A DNA stretch of 64,000 nt, taken from positions 1 to 64,000 of the forward strand of contig NZ_JACBZU010000005.1 of NCBI RefSeq assembly GCF_013407935.1. Reading direction: 5' to 3'. Origin of the DNA: Allomuricauda sp. ARW1Y1. GTDB taxonomy: Bacteria > Bacteroidota > Bacteroidia > Flavobacteriales > Flavobacteriaceae. Below the pieces are notes generated by a model, which was given only the letters and a program-made list of their open reading frames with translations, was not told the DNA's origin and ran no database searches. This document shows positions 44,714 to 53,284 of the stretch, piece after piece. Made by a program: the position numbers and the translations under genes. Each line of letters starts with the position of its first letter. The stretch's first letter is position 1.

Positions 44714-45994
44714 TTATCTTTTTTGCATCATTTTTTTGACAATGCTGATGGGTATGTCCCCATGCTCCAATACCTTATGGTGAAAGGTTTTAAAATCAAA
44801 GTCAGCGTTTAATTTTGCATCTTGGAGAAGTCCCAAAAATATGCTTGCCCCGTACTTATAGGTAATTACCTGTGCCGGCCAACGTTTCATTCTGTTTATT
44901 TCCCGAACACCAATATCATCTTGGTCTTTAATGTGTTCTTTCCAAAATGCAAGTGCCTTTTCATCGGACCAACCATAGTAGTTTAACGCAATATCAAGAC
45001 AAACCCTAACAGACCTGATCAGGTCCCATTCCCATTTTCCGTACTCGTCATATATGGTATCAAAAATTCCCAATTCATTACCCAAATATTCCACATATGC
45101 ACCCCAGCCTTCGACATATCCAGGATACCAAAAAAGTTGTTGTATGGGGGTTCTTTCAATTTGATCATTGACCATCAGTTGATAATGGTGCCCCGGTACG
45201 GCCTCATGGACATAAAACCATCCCAATTGCCTTTTATTGAACGGTTCATCAAAAACATTGTAGAAAAAAGTATTGTTGCTGTAATAAGCAGGAACCTGTA
45301 CCATACTTTGGTTGCTGCTTCTAGCGATATTGACCTCTGGTATTTCTTGGACATATGGAAAAAGATCCTTTGAGCGTAGACCTACCCTTTCCTTGATTTT
45401 TTCAAAGGCTTTTTGAATGTCTTCCGGCTTTTCAAAATAAAAAGCCTTGTCCCCTAAATATTTTTGAAATTTTTCCTCGGACAATCCTGAAGCTACCTGT
45501 AACCGTTTCATATTGGACTTCACCTTTTCTATCTCTTCCAATCCAAAACTGAACAGTTCTTTCGGTTTCACCTCCGCATCCACCCAACGTTTTAAGAGAT
45601 AGGTATACCATTGTTTTCCGTTGGGGATAGTGTAAATACTTTTGGTATCATCCAAAACAACTTCTTTCCAATTTTGTTCCAAACGGATTCTTTTGAGATT
45701 TAGACGGGCTTCATAATTGATGATCTCATAATTGATCCATTGATGATCTGTTAGTTTGGAACTATCAATATTTTTGATTTTTTCCAGCATCCCCCGAAAA
45801 AACATTTCTTGTTCTATTAGCTCCTTCCCCGTGGAAATATCTTGGAGCAAATCCACATAATTGATTTGCAAATCAGGTATGTCCATGGCTTCAAAAGCAT
45901 TCAAAAATTCTTCCTCTATTGTTCTAAAATCCTGCTTCTGTGAGAAAGTCAGTATTGGAAGTATCAAAACAATCCATAAAAAACCAGTCTTCAT
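44714..45994 (-). CDS. Exported DUF885 protein
   Basis: About 426 residues from the Met at 45994 (signal peptide FLWIVLILPILTFSQ); Met at 46003 is also possible. The DUF885 zinc-peptidase-like signature is present: YVHEAVPGHHYQLM (HExxPGHH), with later VEGWGAYVEYLGNE and INRMKRWPAQVITYKYG. DUF885 proteins are probable metallopeptidases with unknown substrates. At this size it is shorter than the common 550-600-residue form, with the reduction in the N-terminal half. It stands alone and adds to the dense set of exported hydrolases here. Confidence 0.87.
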   Translation of the reverse strand: MKTGFLWIVLILPILTFSQKQDFRTIEEEFLNAFEAMDIPDLQINYVDLLQDISTGKELIEQEMFFRGMLEKIKNIDSSKLTDHQWINYEIINYEARLNLKRIRLEQNWKEVVLDDTKSIYTIPNGKQWYTYLLKRWVDAEVKPKELFSFGLEEIEKVKSNMKRLQVASGLSEEKFQKYLGDKAFYFEKPEDIQKAFEKIKERVGLRSKDLFPYVQEIPEVNIARSSNQSMVQVPAYYSNNTFFYNVFDEPFNKRQLGWFYVHEAVPGHHYQLMVNDQIERTPIQQLFWYPGYVEGWGAYVEYLGNELGIFDTIYDEYGKWEWDLIRSVRVCLDIALNYYGWSDEKALAFWKEHIKDQDDIGVREINRMKRWPAQVITYKYGASIFLGLLQDAKLNADFDFKTFHHKVLEHGDIPISIVKKMMQKR

Positions 45995-46187
45995 TATATC
46001 CATATTAAAAATCTGATAGTCAAAACCATCTACACTCAACACCTTGTATTCTATTGATAATCCATAGTTTCTACATTGGCGTCGCACGTTTCCCTGTAAA
46101 CTTCCGATGGATTCTGGCCACAGAAATCACCGAGGTACAAAGAACCAGCTATCCGGTTATGGGCTTCAAATAGTTCATAAATTTGAA

Positions 46188-47285
46188 TTAAGATCGTTGA
46201 GGCAGTTCGTAGGTACCGTTTTCAATTTCGCCCATTATTTCTTTCAATCTTGAATGGAACTGTTTTGGGGCACCTCTAATTGCTTTGGCAATATCCTTTA
46301 AGGAAGCCTTTTTGTCCTCTAAGAAGTAATGGCCAATACCTCTATTAAGTTGAAGAAACCAAGTGTCAGGGCTTTTATTTAAGGCTGTATTACAATAATC
46401 CAAGGCATCCTGATAGAATCCGTTTTGAAGCAAGAACTGACTAAATCCGTTGGCTTCATAAGCCGTGACATCCAGATTTTTGGCTTCAGAAATTGTGTTT
46501 TCCATTTCTTGGGCCTTGTTTAATTTTTGTAACAACTGTATCTTGGTTGAAAGGTTGGTCAAGTTCTTATCGGCTGCAAAACCGCCATATCCACCATTGA
46601 TCGATCTATCGACCCATTCCAAAGCCTCATCCAGATTGGTGTTATGGTTCAAGCACCACTTGGCAGCATCGTTCCAAGCTTGCCAATGGTAAGTATTTAT
46701 ACCACGTAATTCGCTTCGTAAACTTTCAACAACAGTTTTATTTAAATCCACTTCAACCTTAAATGGAATGCGTTTTTCGCCCCACTCCAACCCAATGATC
46801 AACGAATTTTCGGTCCTGTCCAAAAATTCATAATCCAACTGCTCGGAAATTGCACATATTTCGGGATTTACGGTTACCTGCAGGCTTATATCCTTCTCCA
46901 TATCCAAATAATAACTGCCCCATTGATCATGATTGTGGGCAAATAGCAAGGTATAGGAATCATTTTTTGGAATGATGTGAAATCCATATTTTCCTGCTTT
47001 TAAAGGCTGTCCCTCTATCGTTACGTCCGTAGAGAATGTAAGGGTGGTGGCCATATTGGCACCAGCCCGCCATGGAATGAGCTCTCCCCCTTGAGGTATC
47101 ACATCCTTCCAAACATTTCTATTTCGCAATGCAGGGCTTCCATAATCCAATGTAATCTCGGTGATGCCCAATCTTTGGATCTCTTGTACCCTAGGGCTTT
47201 CTTGTGGCATATTCAAGGTATGGAATTGCGCACTTATGTTTTGCGTTAATACGGTTGCTACTAAAGCAATAAAAAGTCTTTTCAT
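46188..47285 (-). CDS. Exported DUF2911 plus TPR protein
   Basis: 365 residues with a signal peptide (LVATVLTQNISAQ). Residues about 25-165 match DUF2911 (ITLDYGSPALRNRNVWKDVIPQGGELIPWRAGANMATTLTFS, LKAGKYGFHIIPK). The C-terminal half (about 195-360) is TPR-like (NAAKWCLNHNTNLDEALEWVDRSI, GFYQDALDYCNTAL). DUF2911 proteins are exported and of unknown function in Bacteroidota. It lies between the DUF885 gene and the protease relic; the co-directional neighbour upstream ends about 180 bases away. Confidence 0.85.
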   Translation of the reverse strand: MKRLFIALVATVLTQNISAQFHTLNMPQESPRVQEIQRLGITEITLDYGSPALRNRNVWKDVIPQGGELIPWRAGANMATTLTFSTDVTIEGQPLKAGKYGFHIIPKNDSYTLLFAHNHDQWGSYYLDMEKDISLQVTVNPEICAISEQLDYEFLDRTENSLIIGLEWGEKRIPFKVEVDLNKTVVESLRSELRGINTYHWQAWNDAAKWCLNHNTNLDEALEWVDRSINGGYGGFAADKNLTNLSTKIQLLQKLNKAQEMENTISEAKNLDVTAYEANGFSQFLLQNGFYQDALDYCNTALNKSPDTWFLQLNRGIGHYFLEDKKASLKDIAKAIRGAPKQFHSRLKEIMGEIENGTYELPQRS

Positions 47286-47313
47286 GATAAATTATTTTAG
47301 CTGTCTTTAAATT

Positions 47314-47456
47314 TTATTTGATGATTGATTGAAAATGTTTGGCCGAAGCAGGCTCAAAACCATTTTGTTTTCCTTTTGGTTGAAACATTCCAAGGAAACC
47401 AATCCTATCACTTTGCATTTGGTGTCTAAAACGGAATTTCACTGCATTTATAGGTA
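47314..47456 (-). pseudogene. Relic of a trypsin-like protease 3' end
   Basis: On the minus strand the sequence reads TYKCS (the Ser region), then VLDTKCKVIGLVSLE, NQKENKMV and, after a one-base frameshift, FEPASAKHFQSIIK and a TAA stop. This matches the end of the protease domains at 30.1-30.8 kb and 47.5-49.2 kb (VLDTKGKVVGLVSMG, MVFEPAPLEYFKTVIK). It lies directly after the stop of the fused protease gene. It is non-functional, with no start and a frameshift. Confidence 0.7.
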
Positions 47457-47468
47457 TTGTATAAACCA

Positions 47469-49163
47469 TTATGATTCAACCTTTTTGCCATCCAAATTAT
47501 AGTTGACCATTTTTATGAACATTCCATTTTGGTCATATTCATAGTGAATTGAATGAATCCCTTTATTGTTTTCCGTGGGTTGATTGTTCACATCAAAATA
47601 GGATTCCTTAAAACCATTATACAGGCCAAGGTTTTTGTTTTTCCAGTTAAAATCGTAAACCACTTTGGCAAAGTCATAATCCATATCCAAATAGTTATTT
47701 CTGTTTGCCAAATTATTTTGAACATCATGGAACGACCATCCGAGTTCGTTTCCGTATTCGTCAAAATCAAAGGTTACGGCTGCATATCCCGCATTGATGT
47801 TCAAAATTGGGTCGCCATTATTGTCCACATTTACAATTGATTGTAAAAAACCCTTTTGGTCCACAGAAATTTTAGTGGTGTGAAAGGGGAAATATCTAGT
47901 CAGTACATTCGGAGTCCCATCCTTCTTGAACTGCCGTTGAATAAATGTTTTGTTGTCAATTTTTTGAAATTTAAATAGATAAGAACCCATGCCGCTTTCC
48001 GTTTGGTTGTCTAAAGAATCCTTTAAAATCAAGGAGGTTTTGTTTTGATTCTTATCTAATTGAAAAACTTCTTTGTGTATGTCATTTCCAAAATAATAAT
48101 GTCTGTAGGTGGTAGCTTTTTTACCTTCTGCATCATAATAAGACCTAATGAGTTGGTCTTCTAAATAGGCATACCTAACCTCATGTGTGCCATAGTAACT
48201 ATTATTATCCGGGCGGTTTTTATCGAAATATCGAATATTCAATAGATTCCCTTCTTCATTATAAGTGAACCTGTAGAGTTTCAATGTTACAGCCTTTTCC
48301 TGAGATACTTTTCCTCTACCCAAGTATTCTAGATTTGGCGAGATAATTCCGGTAAGCTTGGTATAGAACTCTGTTTTACCATATTCTTTTGAATAGTGTT
48401 TGATTACGGTTTTGAAATATTCCAAAGGGGCGGGTTCAAAAACCATAATGTTCTCCTTTTCGTTCAAATTTCCCATGGAAACCAACCCCACCACCTTGCC
48501 TTTTGTATCTAAAACTGGCCCGCCACTACATCCGCTGTACTTTCCTTTGGGAACATCCCTACTTAAATTGCCATCCTTGGCAAGACCCAAAAATGAACCT
48601 CTTATGGTCACAGGTTCTGTGACGTTATAGGGATATCCTAAAAAATGAACTTTATCTACTTTCTTTAACGGTCTTTCGAGCAATGAATAGGTAATGATGC
48701 CTTTTGGGATGTCCCTTTCCATTTCTAATACCAACCAATCCCCCATGGGTGGCATTGTGATGGCTTCTCCCTTAATTTCATCTATGAGTTTTCCGGCAAG
48801 GGCTTTGTTCTTTTCATTCATTTTGGAAACAAACTGCCATGATTTTAAATCATTATTAAAACTTATGGCCTGCATACTATCATTCTTAACAAATATGTAG
48901 GGGGTTTGATTGTCAAATGCCAGACGTATTTCCGATGGGTTTAATGAAATACCTATATCTGTTGGGTTATGATTGTAAAGTTTATCTATGAATGGTGTGT
49001 TGTTCCTTTCCTTTTCACCTTCTACACCGTCAATTTTAATTGCTATAGCGGTTCTTTTAATATGATATCTAGCGTTTTCCTTGGTGGAAACTTCTTCAGC
49101 CATAGTCCCTGTTGTATATAACAAAGGGATGAACAGAAAAATTAGTGGATGATAGATTTTCAT
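47469..49163 (-). CDS. Fused CBM9-like/trypsin-like/YD-repeat protein without catalytic His
   Basis: 564 residues. Signal peptide 1-22. Residues about 38-92 match the start of a CBM9-like domain (IKIDGVEGE, FIDKLYNHNPTDIGIS, SEIRLAFDNQTPYIF). At about 93 the sequence switches to a trypsin-like domain, aligned from just after the His region of the 30.1 kb protease: Asp142 in GDWLVLE and Ser213 in YSGCSGGPV are kept but the CTAKHVLF-type His block is missing. Residues 280-564 are YD-like repeats (DNNGDPILNINAGY, DEYGNELGWSF, DVNNQPTENNKGI). It may be a pseudoenzyme or binding protein. The three modules are separate genes in the 27-31 kb operon. Confidence 0.75.
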   Translation of the reverse strand: MKIYHPLIFLFIPLLYTTGTMAEEVSTKENARYHIKRTAIAIKIDGVEGEKERNNTPFIDKLYNHNPTDIGISLNPSEIRLAFDNQTPYIFVKNDSMQAISFNNDLKSWQFVSKMNEKNKALAGKLIDEIKGEAITMPPMGDWLVLEMERDIPKGIITYSLLERPLKKVDKVHFLGYPYNVTEPVTIRGSFLGLAKDGNLSRDVPKGKYSGCSGGPVLDTKGKVVGLVSMGNLNEKENIMVFEPAPLEYFKTVIKHYSKEYGKTEFYTKLTGIISPNLEYLGRGKVSQEKAVTLKLYRFTYNEEGNLLNIRYFDKNRPDNNSYYGTHEVRYAYLEDQLIRSYYDAEGKKATTYRHYYFGNDIHKEVFQLDKNQNKTSLILKDSLDNQTESGMGSYLFKFQKIDNKTFIQRQFKKDGTPNVLTRYFPFHTTKISVDQKGFLQSIVNVDNNGDPILNINAGYAAVTFDFDEYGNELGWSFHDVQNNLANRNNYLDMDYDFAKVVYDFNWKNKNLGLYNGFKESYFDVNNQPTENNKGIHSIHYEYDQNGMFIKMVNYNLDGKKVES

Positions 49164-49180
49164 TATCTAATATTATTCAA

Positions 49181-49732
49181 TTAGTCAACAGTCAAACTAT
49201 ATTTCTTCCACTCCAAGGTCATTAAAGAATCGGTACAATAATGAAGAAATACACCTATAATATCGGTTGAAAGCGCTCCTTTGGAATGGAAGTTCAGTTG
49301 CGCTTGTATATCAAAGAGATTTTTCATCTTTCCGGACATCTTTAATGACAGTTTACCATTATCGCCTTCAAGATTTAGTTTTCTTTCCTTCACATTAAAA
49401 GTGCCATTTAGTTGTTCGACCCATTCTGCGGAGATGGGATCTTCGTATTCCAAAGCAGCGTTCAAAATATATAGACCATCATCAAACCAATATGTTCTTA
49501 AGGGCAGGACCTGTATATTGAGCCCAGTTTGAAAGAAGTGCAGGTCGCACCCTTCATCGCCCAATACATTCCGTAAGCCATGTATCTCCAACACCATTTC
49601 CATACCATTTGACGGAACCATAGATGCCGTTGACCCATCGTAACGGTTTATAAAAATTTCTTTTTTCTCATTTATATAACATGGAACCGCATTCTCCACC
49701 CATTTTTCAAAAACTCTAGATCTTCTTGCCAT
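49181..49732 (-). CDS. Deleted S41-like paralogue (183 aa)
   Basis: 183 residues. The N-terminal half (VLEIHGLRNVLGDEGCDLHFFQTGLNIQVLPLRTYWFDDGLYILNA) aligns with residues about 70-125 of the S41-like protein at 38.5-40.0 kb (RIQKAMGTLGDEGC, ILPISLYSFEDGWYICDA). The C-terminal half (WVEQLNGTFNVKERKLNL, FDIQAQLNFHSKGALSTDIIGVFLHY) aligns with that protein's last about 90 residues. The whole peptidase core between them is missing. No signal peptide is present. It is either a decaying gene or a reduced protein; the frame is intact. It lies 17 bases upstream of the fused protease gene. Confidence 0.65.
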   Translation of the reverse strand: MARRSRVFEKWVENAVPCYINEKKEIFINRYDGSTASMVPSNGMEMVLEIHGLRNVLGDEGCDLHFFQTGLNIQVLPLRTYWFDDGLYILNAALEYEDPISAEWVEQLNGTFNVKERKLNLEGDNGKLSLKMSGKMKNLFDIQAQLNFHSKGALSTDIIGVFLHYCTDSLMTLEWKKYSLTVD

Positions 49733-49829
49733 TGTATTTTGATCAGATTTAAATCAATTTCCTGTGACTTACCGGTACATGAAAAGAAAGTGCGCAAAGA
49801 GCCATTAAAAACTTAGGTCTTATTTTCTA

Positions 49830-50750
49830 TCATTTAAGATTGCTTTGCATCCAGTCAATGCTTTCCCTAGCTATTTCGGGATTGTAGTTTTCACTCGCAT
49901 ACGATAGCATATTTCCGCTGGAAAGGGTCTGGACATTATGTTGCATGGAATCAAAGCTAACAAAGCCATGATCTGCGTTTTCTATCAACGCAAAGGTGCC
50001 CTTACCTCCATGCTTATTGACCAAATCAACAATTCGCTGTGCACCTTTCCCATCGATTGCCTGAATGTCAAATTCGCCGTGCATGGCCAGCACATTGGTT
50101 TTTACCTTGCTCCATGCCTCTTTAATGTTTACATCTACCAGTCCTTGCCAAAATTTGAAATGACGTCCAATGTATTGGTTCCTTTTAAGGTCCTCTAGGT
50201 TGAATTGTGATGCGTATTCATTTTTCTCCGACATTTCCTTTCCTGATAATTTGTGGACCAGCAAATCGTCATTGAATTTTAGATTGACCTTGTTGTTTTC
50301 TTTGATTTGTGCTTCAGAAACCCCAAAATGCTTGGGCTGAATGGTATAGAGATCCACCATATAATCGTACCAATTTTTTCCAACGGTTCCATAGGTAATT
50401 ATCCCCCTTGGTGATTTTACCTCAGCCAACAGTGGAGCTATCACCCCTCCCATGGAGTGTCCGAACATGAAAATATTATCCGTGTCCACTGTTTGATTTT
50501 TCAATAAATCAGCATACCCCTGTTTAAATGCCATCAGTTCTTCTTCAAAACCAATTTCTGAGCATGGCCGCTCGCTTTTACTGTCACCTACCCCTGGTTT
50601 TTCAACCCTATACACTGCAAAACCTGCATTTACCCAATCGAGCAGCAACTTTTTCATTGGGCCGTCGTCGGATACCGTTTCTACGGAGCCGCAGGTATAG
50701 CCCTGAAGAAAATATACCACTGGTGGCTTCGTTGTATGTTTGGGTGTCAC
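49830..50750 (-). CDS. Alpha/beta hydrolase (likely C-terminal part of a PDZ-hydrolase)
   Basis: 306 residues starting at a GTG that overlaps the stop of the PDZ gene. It is an alpha/beta hydrolase: oxyanion region FLQGYTCGSVE, YRVEKPGVGDS, nucleophile elbow FGHSMGG (Ser99), acid in HGEFDIQA and His in ENADHGFV. It has no signal peptide of its own, but the upstream PDZ protein has one. A one-base difference in the T-run at the junction would join the two frames (RSIF-VTPKHTTKPP), so this is probably the second half of one exported enzyme, or a coupled partner. Confidence 0.8.
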   Translation of the reverse strand: MTPKHTTKPPVVYFLQGYTCGSVETVSDDGPMKKLLLDWVNAGFAVYRVEKPGVGDSKSERPCSEIGFEEELMAFKQGYADLLKNQTVDTDNIFMFGHSMGGVIAPLLAEVKSPRGIITYGTVGKNWYDYMVDLYTIQPKHFGVSEAQIKENNKVNLKFNDDLLVHKLSGKEMSEKNEYASQFNLEDLKRNQYIGRHFKFWQGLVDVNIKEAWSKVKTNVLAMHGEFDIQAIDGKGAQRIVDLVNKHGGKGTFALIENADHGFVSFDSMQHNVQTLSSGNMLSYASENYNPEIARESIDWMQSNLK

Positions 50751-51199
50751 AAAATACTCCTTAAGGTATTTCCTTCGTAAACCACCTCATCATAGGAAAC
50801 AATACCATTTTCAAAGCGCTCCTTCGACCTTCCAAGAAGACGGGTAGAATTGCTTAGCTTCTTACCATCTGACCAATATTCCACTTCTACAAGGTCGCCT
50901 TCGTATAACTGCCCGGTAACATCCAGAACGTCTTGGATACCGTTCATCGACCTGCCGTTTAGTTTTGTCAGCACATTGCCCTGTTCCACACCCAAATTTG
51001 AAAAAGTGGAATTGGGCATTACCGCTGTAATATGGACTCCCGAACTGACTTTAAGGTTGTGCTGGGCAGCAATACTATCGTTCAAGGTTTGCATCATTAC
51101 CCCTAAAAGTCCTTTTCTTTTTAGTGCTTGGGCATGAATGGAGTGCAATCCCAAAATTGAGATGAACAGAAAAATCCAAACGGAAGATAAACGACTCAT
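50747..51199 (-). CDS. Exported PDZ-domain protein (likely N-terminal part of a PDZ-hydrolase)
   Basis: 150 residues: signal peptide to IHAQ, then a PDZ domain (KGLLGVMMQTLND, GVHITAVMPNSTFSNLGVEQGNVLTKLNGRSMNGIQDVLD). It ends in YDEVVYEGNTLRSIL just where a hydrolase would be expected to begin. The TGA at 50747-50749 overlaps the GTG start of the hydrolase frame. Either the two are translated separately by coupling or a frameshift has split one gene. Confidence 0.75.
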   Translation of the reverse strand: MSRLSSVWIFLFISILGLHSIHAQALKRKGLLGVMMQTLNDSIAAQHNLKVSSGVHITAVMPNSTFSNLGVEQGNVLTKLNGRSMNGIQDVLDVTGQLYEGDLVEVEYWSDGKKLSNSTRLLGRSKERFENGIVSYDEVVYEGNTLRSIL

Positions 51200-51404
51200 A
51201 CAGTTTGCTTTTATTGGTTTATTTTGAAACCAAACGTACTGCTTTATGGGTGCCGGGTCGTCCGAATAGCTGCAAATGCAAAAATCAGTACCGACTTTTA
51301 AGAGACTTTAACAGGAGGCTCCATGAAGAGAGGGTTGAAAAGGATACGCTAGCGGTGAAGTTTTATGATATGATTTTTTGGGATAAGAAGCAGGTATCCC
51401 TGCG

Positions 51405-51458
51405 AACATATTTTGGAATGCTGCATAAAACGGATGTATTGTTAAATCCCAATTCATA
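51405..51458 (-). pseudogene. Second relic of an AraC 3' region
   Basis: About 54 bases matching the AraC gene around 51650-51710 (shared AAACGGAT, AATCCC, TTC-TA blocks). On the minus strand it translates to YELGFNNTSVL, compared with YEAGFNSKSVF in the gene. It lies in the 397-base gap between the PDZ and AraC genes, about 200 bases from the parent sequence. The rest of the gap carries no gene. Confidence 0.5.
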
Positions 51459-51596
51459 GCGAATCGTTAAAGTGGTCATGCAGTCTCCACCGTTTTTCCA
51501 CTATGATTTTGCTGCTCCTGTTCTAGAATGCTTTACAAAATCATAAAAGTCACCCTTGATTAAGCTATTGATCCAAGTAAAACAAAAGAAGGGGAT

Positions 51597-52682
51597 TCAC
51601 CCATATTTGGCCGCTAGGTGGGTCTTTCGATACGACGAGGGTGTTTCACCCACTATATTCTTGAATACCGTATTAAAAACGGATTTACTATTGAATCCCG
51701 CTTCGTACAATATCGATAATATGGTTACATCCTCATCGGTATTCTCCAAAAGATTCTTTGCCTCCTCGATGCGGTAGGCATTTATAAAATCATAGTAATT
51801 ACCCTCGTAATAGGTATTGATAATGGTCGAGGTGTTCCGGGCGGATTCCCCAATGGCATCGGACAAGTCCCCTATTTTCAAATCAGGAATTTTGTACAGT
51901 TCCCTTTTTTGCACCATACGGCACAGATCATCGTATTTTTTCCTGGTAACGGCATCGCTGGAATAACTTTTAACCACTTTGGGAACCAAAGTATTATAAA
52001 AATACTCAGGATTGGAAAATAGCATGAAGAGCGTAATATTGGCCAAAACAATCAACAAAAGCATGCCCAAAAAAAGACTGAAATTGGCGATCACAGGGTA
52101 TGAAGGCGCTGTCGAACTTACCAAAAACAACAACCACACCAGCATAAAAACGGTCAATATGACCTTTACCCATTTGGAGACCTCCCTACTTTTTTTGGAA
52201 GTAGCCTTGTACTGTTTAAGTACCCATAGTCCTGCAAAGGTATAACCGATTACCTGAAGAAAATACAAACGTTCAAAGGTGTTCCTGAAATAGACCATTC
52301 TCTCAAAAGCATCACTGGAAGGATCCACAAACAAGTAGAAAACGACAGCGATACTGAGCAATGAAAACAGGATGAAAGGAACGAAGTGAATTCCATACTT
52401 TTTAAAGGGAACCTCGCCTTTCGCGATATGCACGGAGAAGAAGTAAAGGAAGGGAGCATAAAAAAACAAAAATGAGTTCAAAAGTATGCCCGAACCATAT
52501 ATATATACATTTTCCGGAAAGACCTCGCCTGTAATCATCCCATTGCTAAGGGAAGTGATGCCCTTTCCCAATAAAAAAAAGGAAAACACATAGATTGCAG
52601 GGTCCAGCTTACGTCTGTTGTACCATATAAAACTGGTGGCCATCAAAAAATTAAAAGCGGCAATAAGCTGTATGATCTCCAT
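51597..52682 (-). CDS. Membrane-anchored AraC-family regulator
   Basis: 361 residues: about seven hydrophobic segments (1-225), a short linker and an AraC domain (LKIGDLSDAIGESARNTSTIIN, then VTILSILYEAGFNSKSVFNTVFKNIVGETPSSYRK). It is the third of this architecture in the window. It lies upstream of the PDZ/hydrolase genes on the same strand and may regulate them. Pieces of its 3' end are repeated at 44.5 and 51.4 kb. Confidence 0.87.
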   Translation of the reverse strand: MEIIQLIAAFNFLMATSFIWYNRRKLDPAIYVFSFFLLGKGITSLSNGMITGEVFPENVYIYGSGILLNSFLFFYAPFLYFFSVHIAKGEVPFKKYGIHFVPFILFSLLSIAVVFYLFVDPSSDAFERMVYFRNTFERLYFLQVIGYTFAGLWVLKQYKATSKKSREVSKWVKVILTVFMLVWLLFLVSSTAPSYPVIANFSLFLGMLLLIVLANITLFMLFSNPEYFYNTLVPKVVKSYSSDAVTRKKYDDLCRMVQKRELYKIPDLKIGDLSDAIGESARNTSTIINTYYEGNYYDFINAYRIEEAKNLLENTDEDVTILSILYEAGFNSKSVFNTVFKNIVGETPSSYRKTHLAAKYG

Positions 52683-52886
52683 GAGGACAAAAGTACTTTA
52701 AGAGGTGCTATTTTAGAAAAATTACAATAAACTGTTTAATAATTTTTTCCTAAAACTTGATGCAATGTCCTAAATTGAGCAGTTCTTCAATTGAAATTAA
52801 CATTTGAAAATCCAAATATGATAAAACACAAGAATAGTATACTGGTCAAAAAATGTTGGTAAACACCTTTTTTAAAATTATTGGTT

Positions 52887-53284
52887 TTAAATTGGGAGAT
52901 TGTATGAAAATAAATCAAGGGACACCGAAAAAGGCCAATAAAAATGTTGAAAAATGAAAGATGTCAAAGGAATCATCATAGGATAAAATTGATTACCAGC
53001 TATAAGGACCACACTAAGCATATAAATAGCTATCAATCTCTTTTTCTTAAAAGGGAATACAATCTCCAACACATCAAGGAACCCGGTATGACCATTACAA
53101 TCAATAGCGACTTAATAACGATATTCATATCCACCTCTAACATCCAATTCTTAAAAGTATTTATTTTGAACAAGTCATGGATATAGCTAAATACCGTAAA
53201 TGTTGAGAAACATGCACAAATGGAATCATATAAACCGATAATCCCAAGCTCCAGCCTTTCATCATACAATAGACCATTAATCAA
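52887..53284 (-). CDS. Possible small membrane protein split by a frameshift
   Basis: Two overlapping minus-strand frames: an 83-residue one (TTG at 53284, inside the DeoR stop) with hydrophobic segments and ending SLLRKRD, and a 61-residue one (52887-53072) beginning near the same point and continuing KKRLIAIYMLSVVLIAG. One extra A in the A5 run near 53045 would join them as a four-helix protein. Codon use is A+T-rich. It could equally be non-coding. No family is recognised. Confidence 0.3.
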
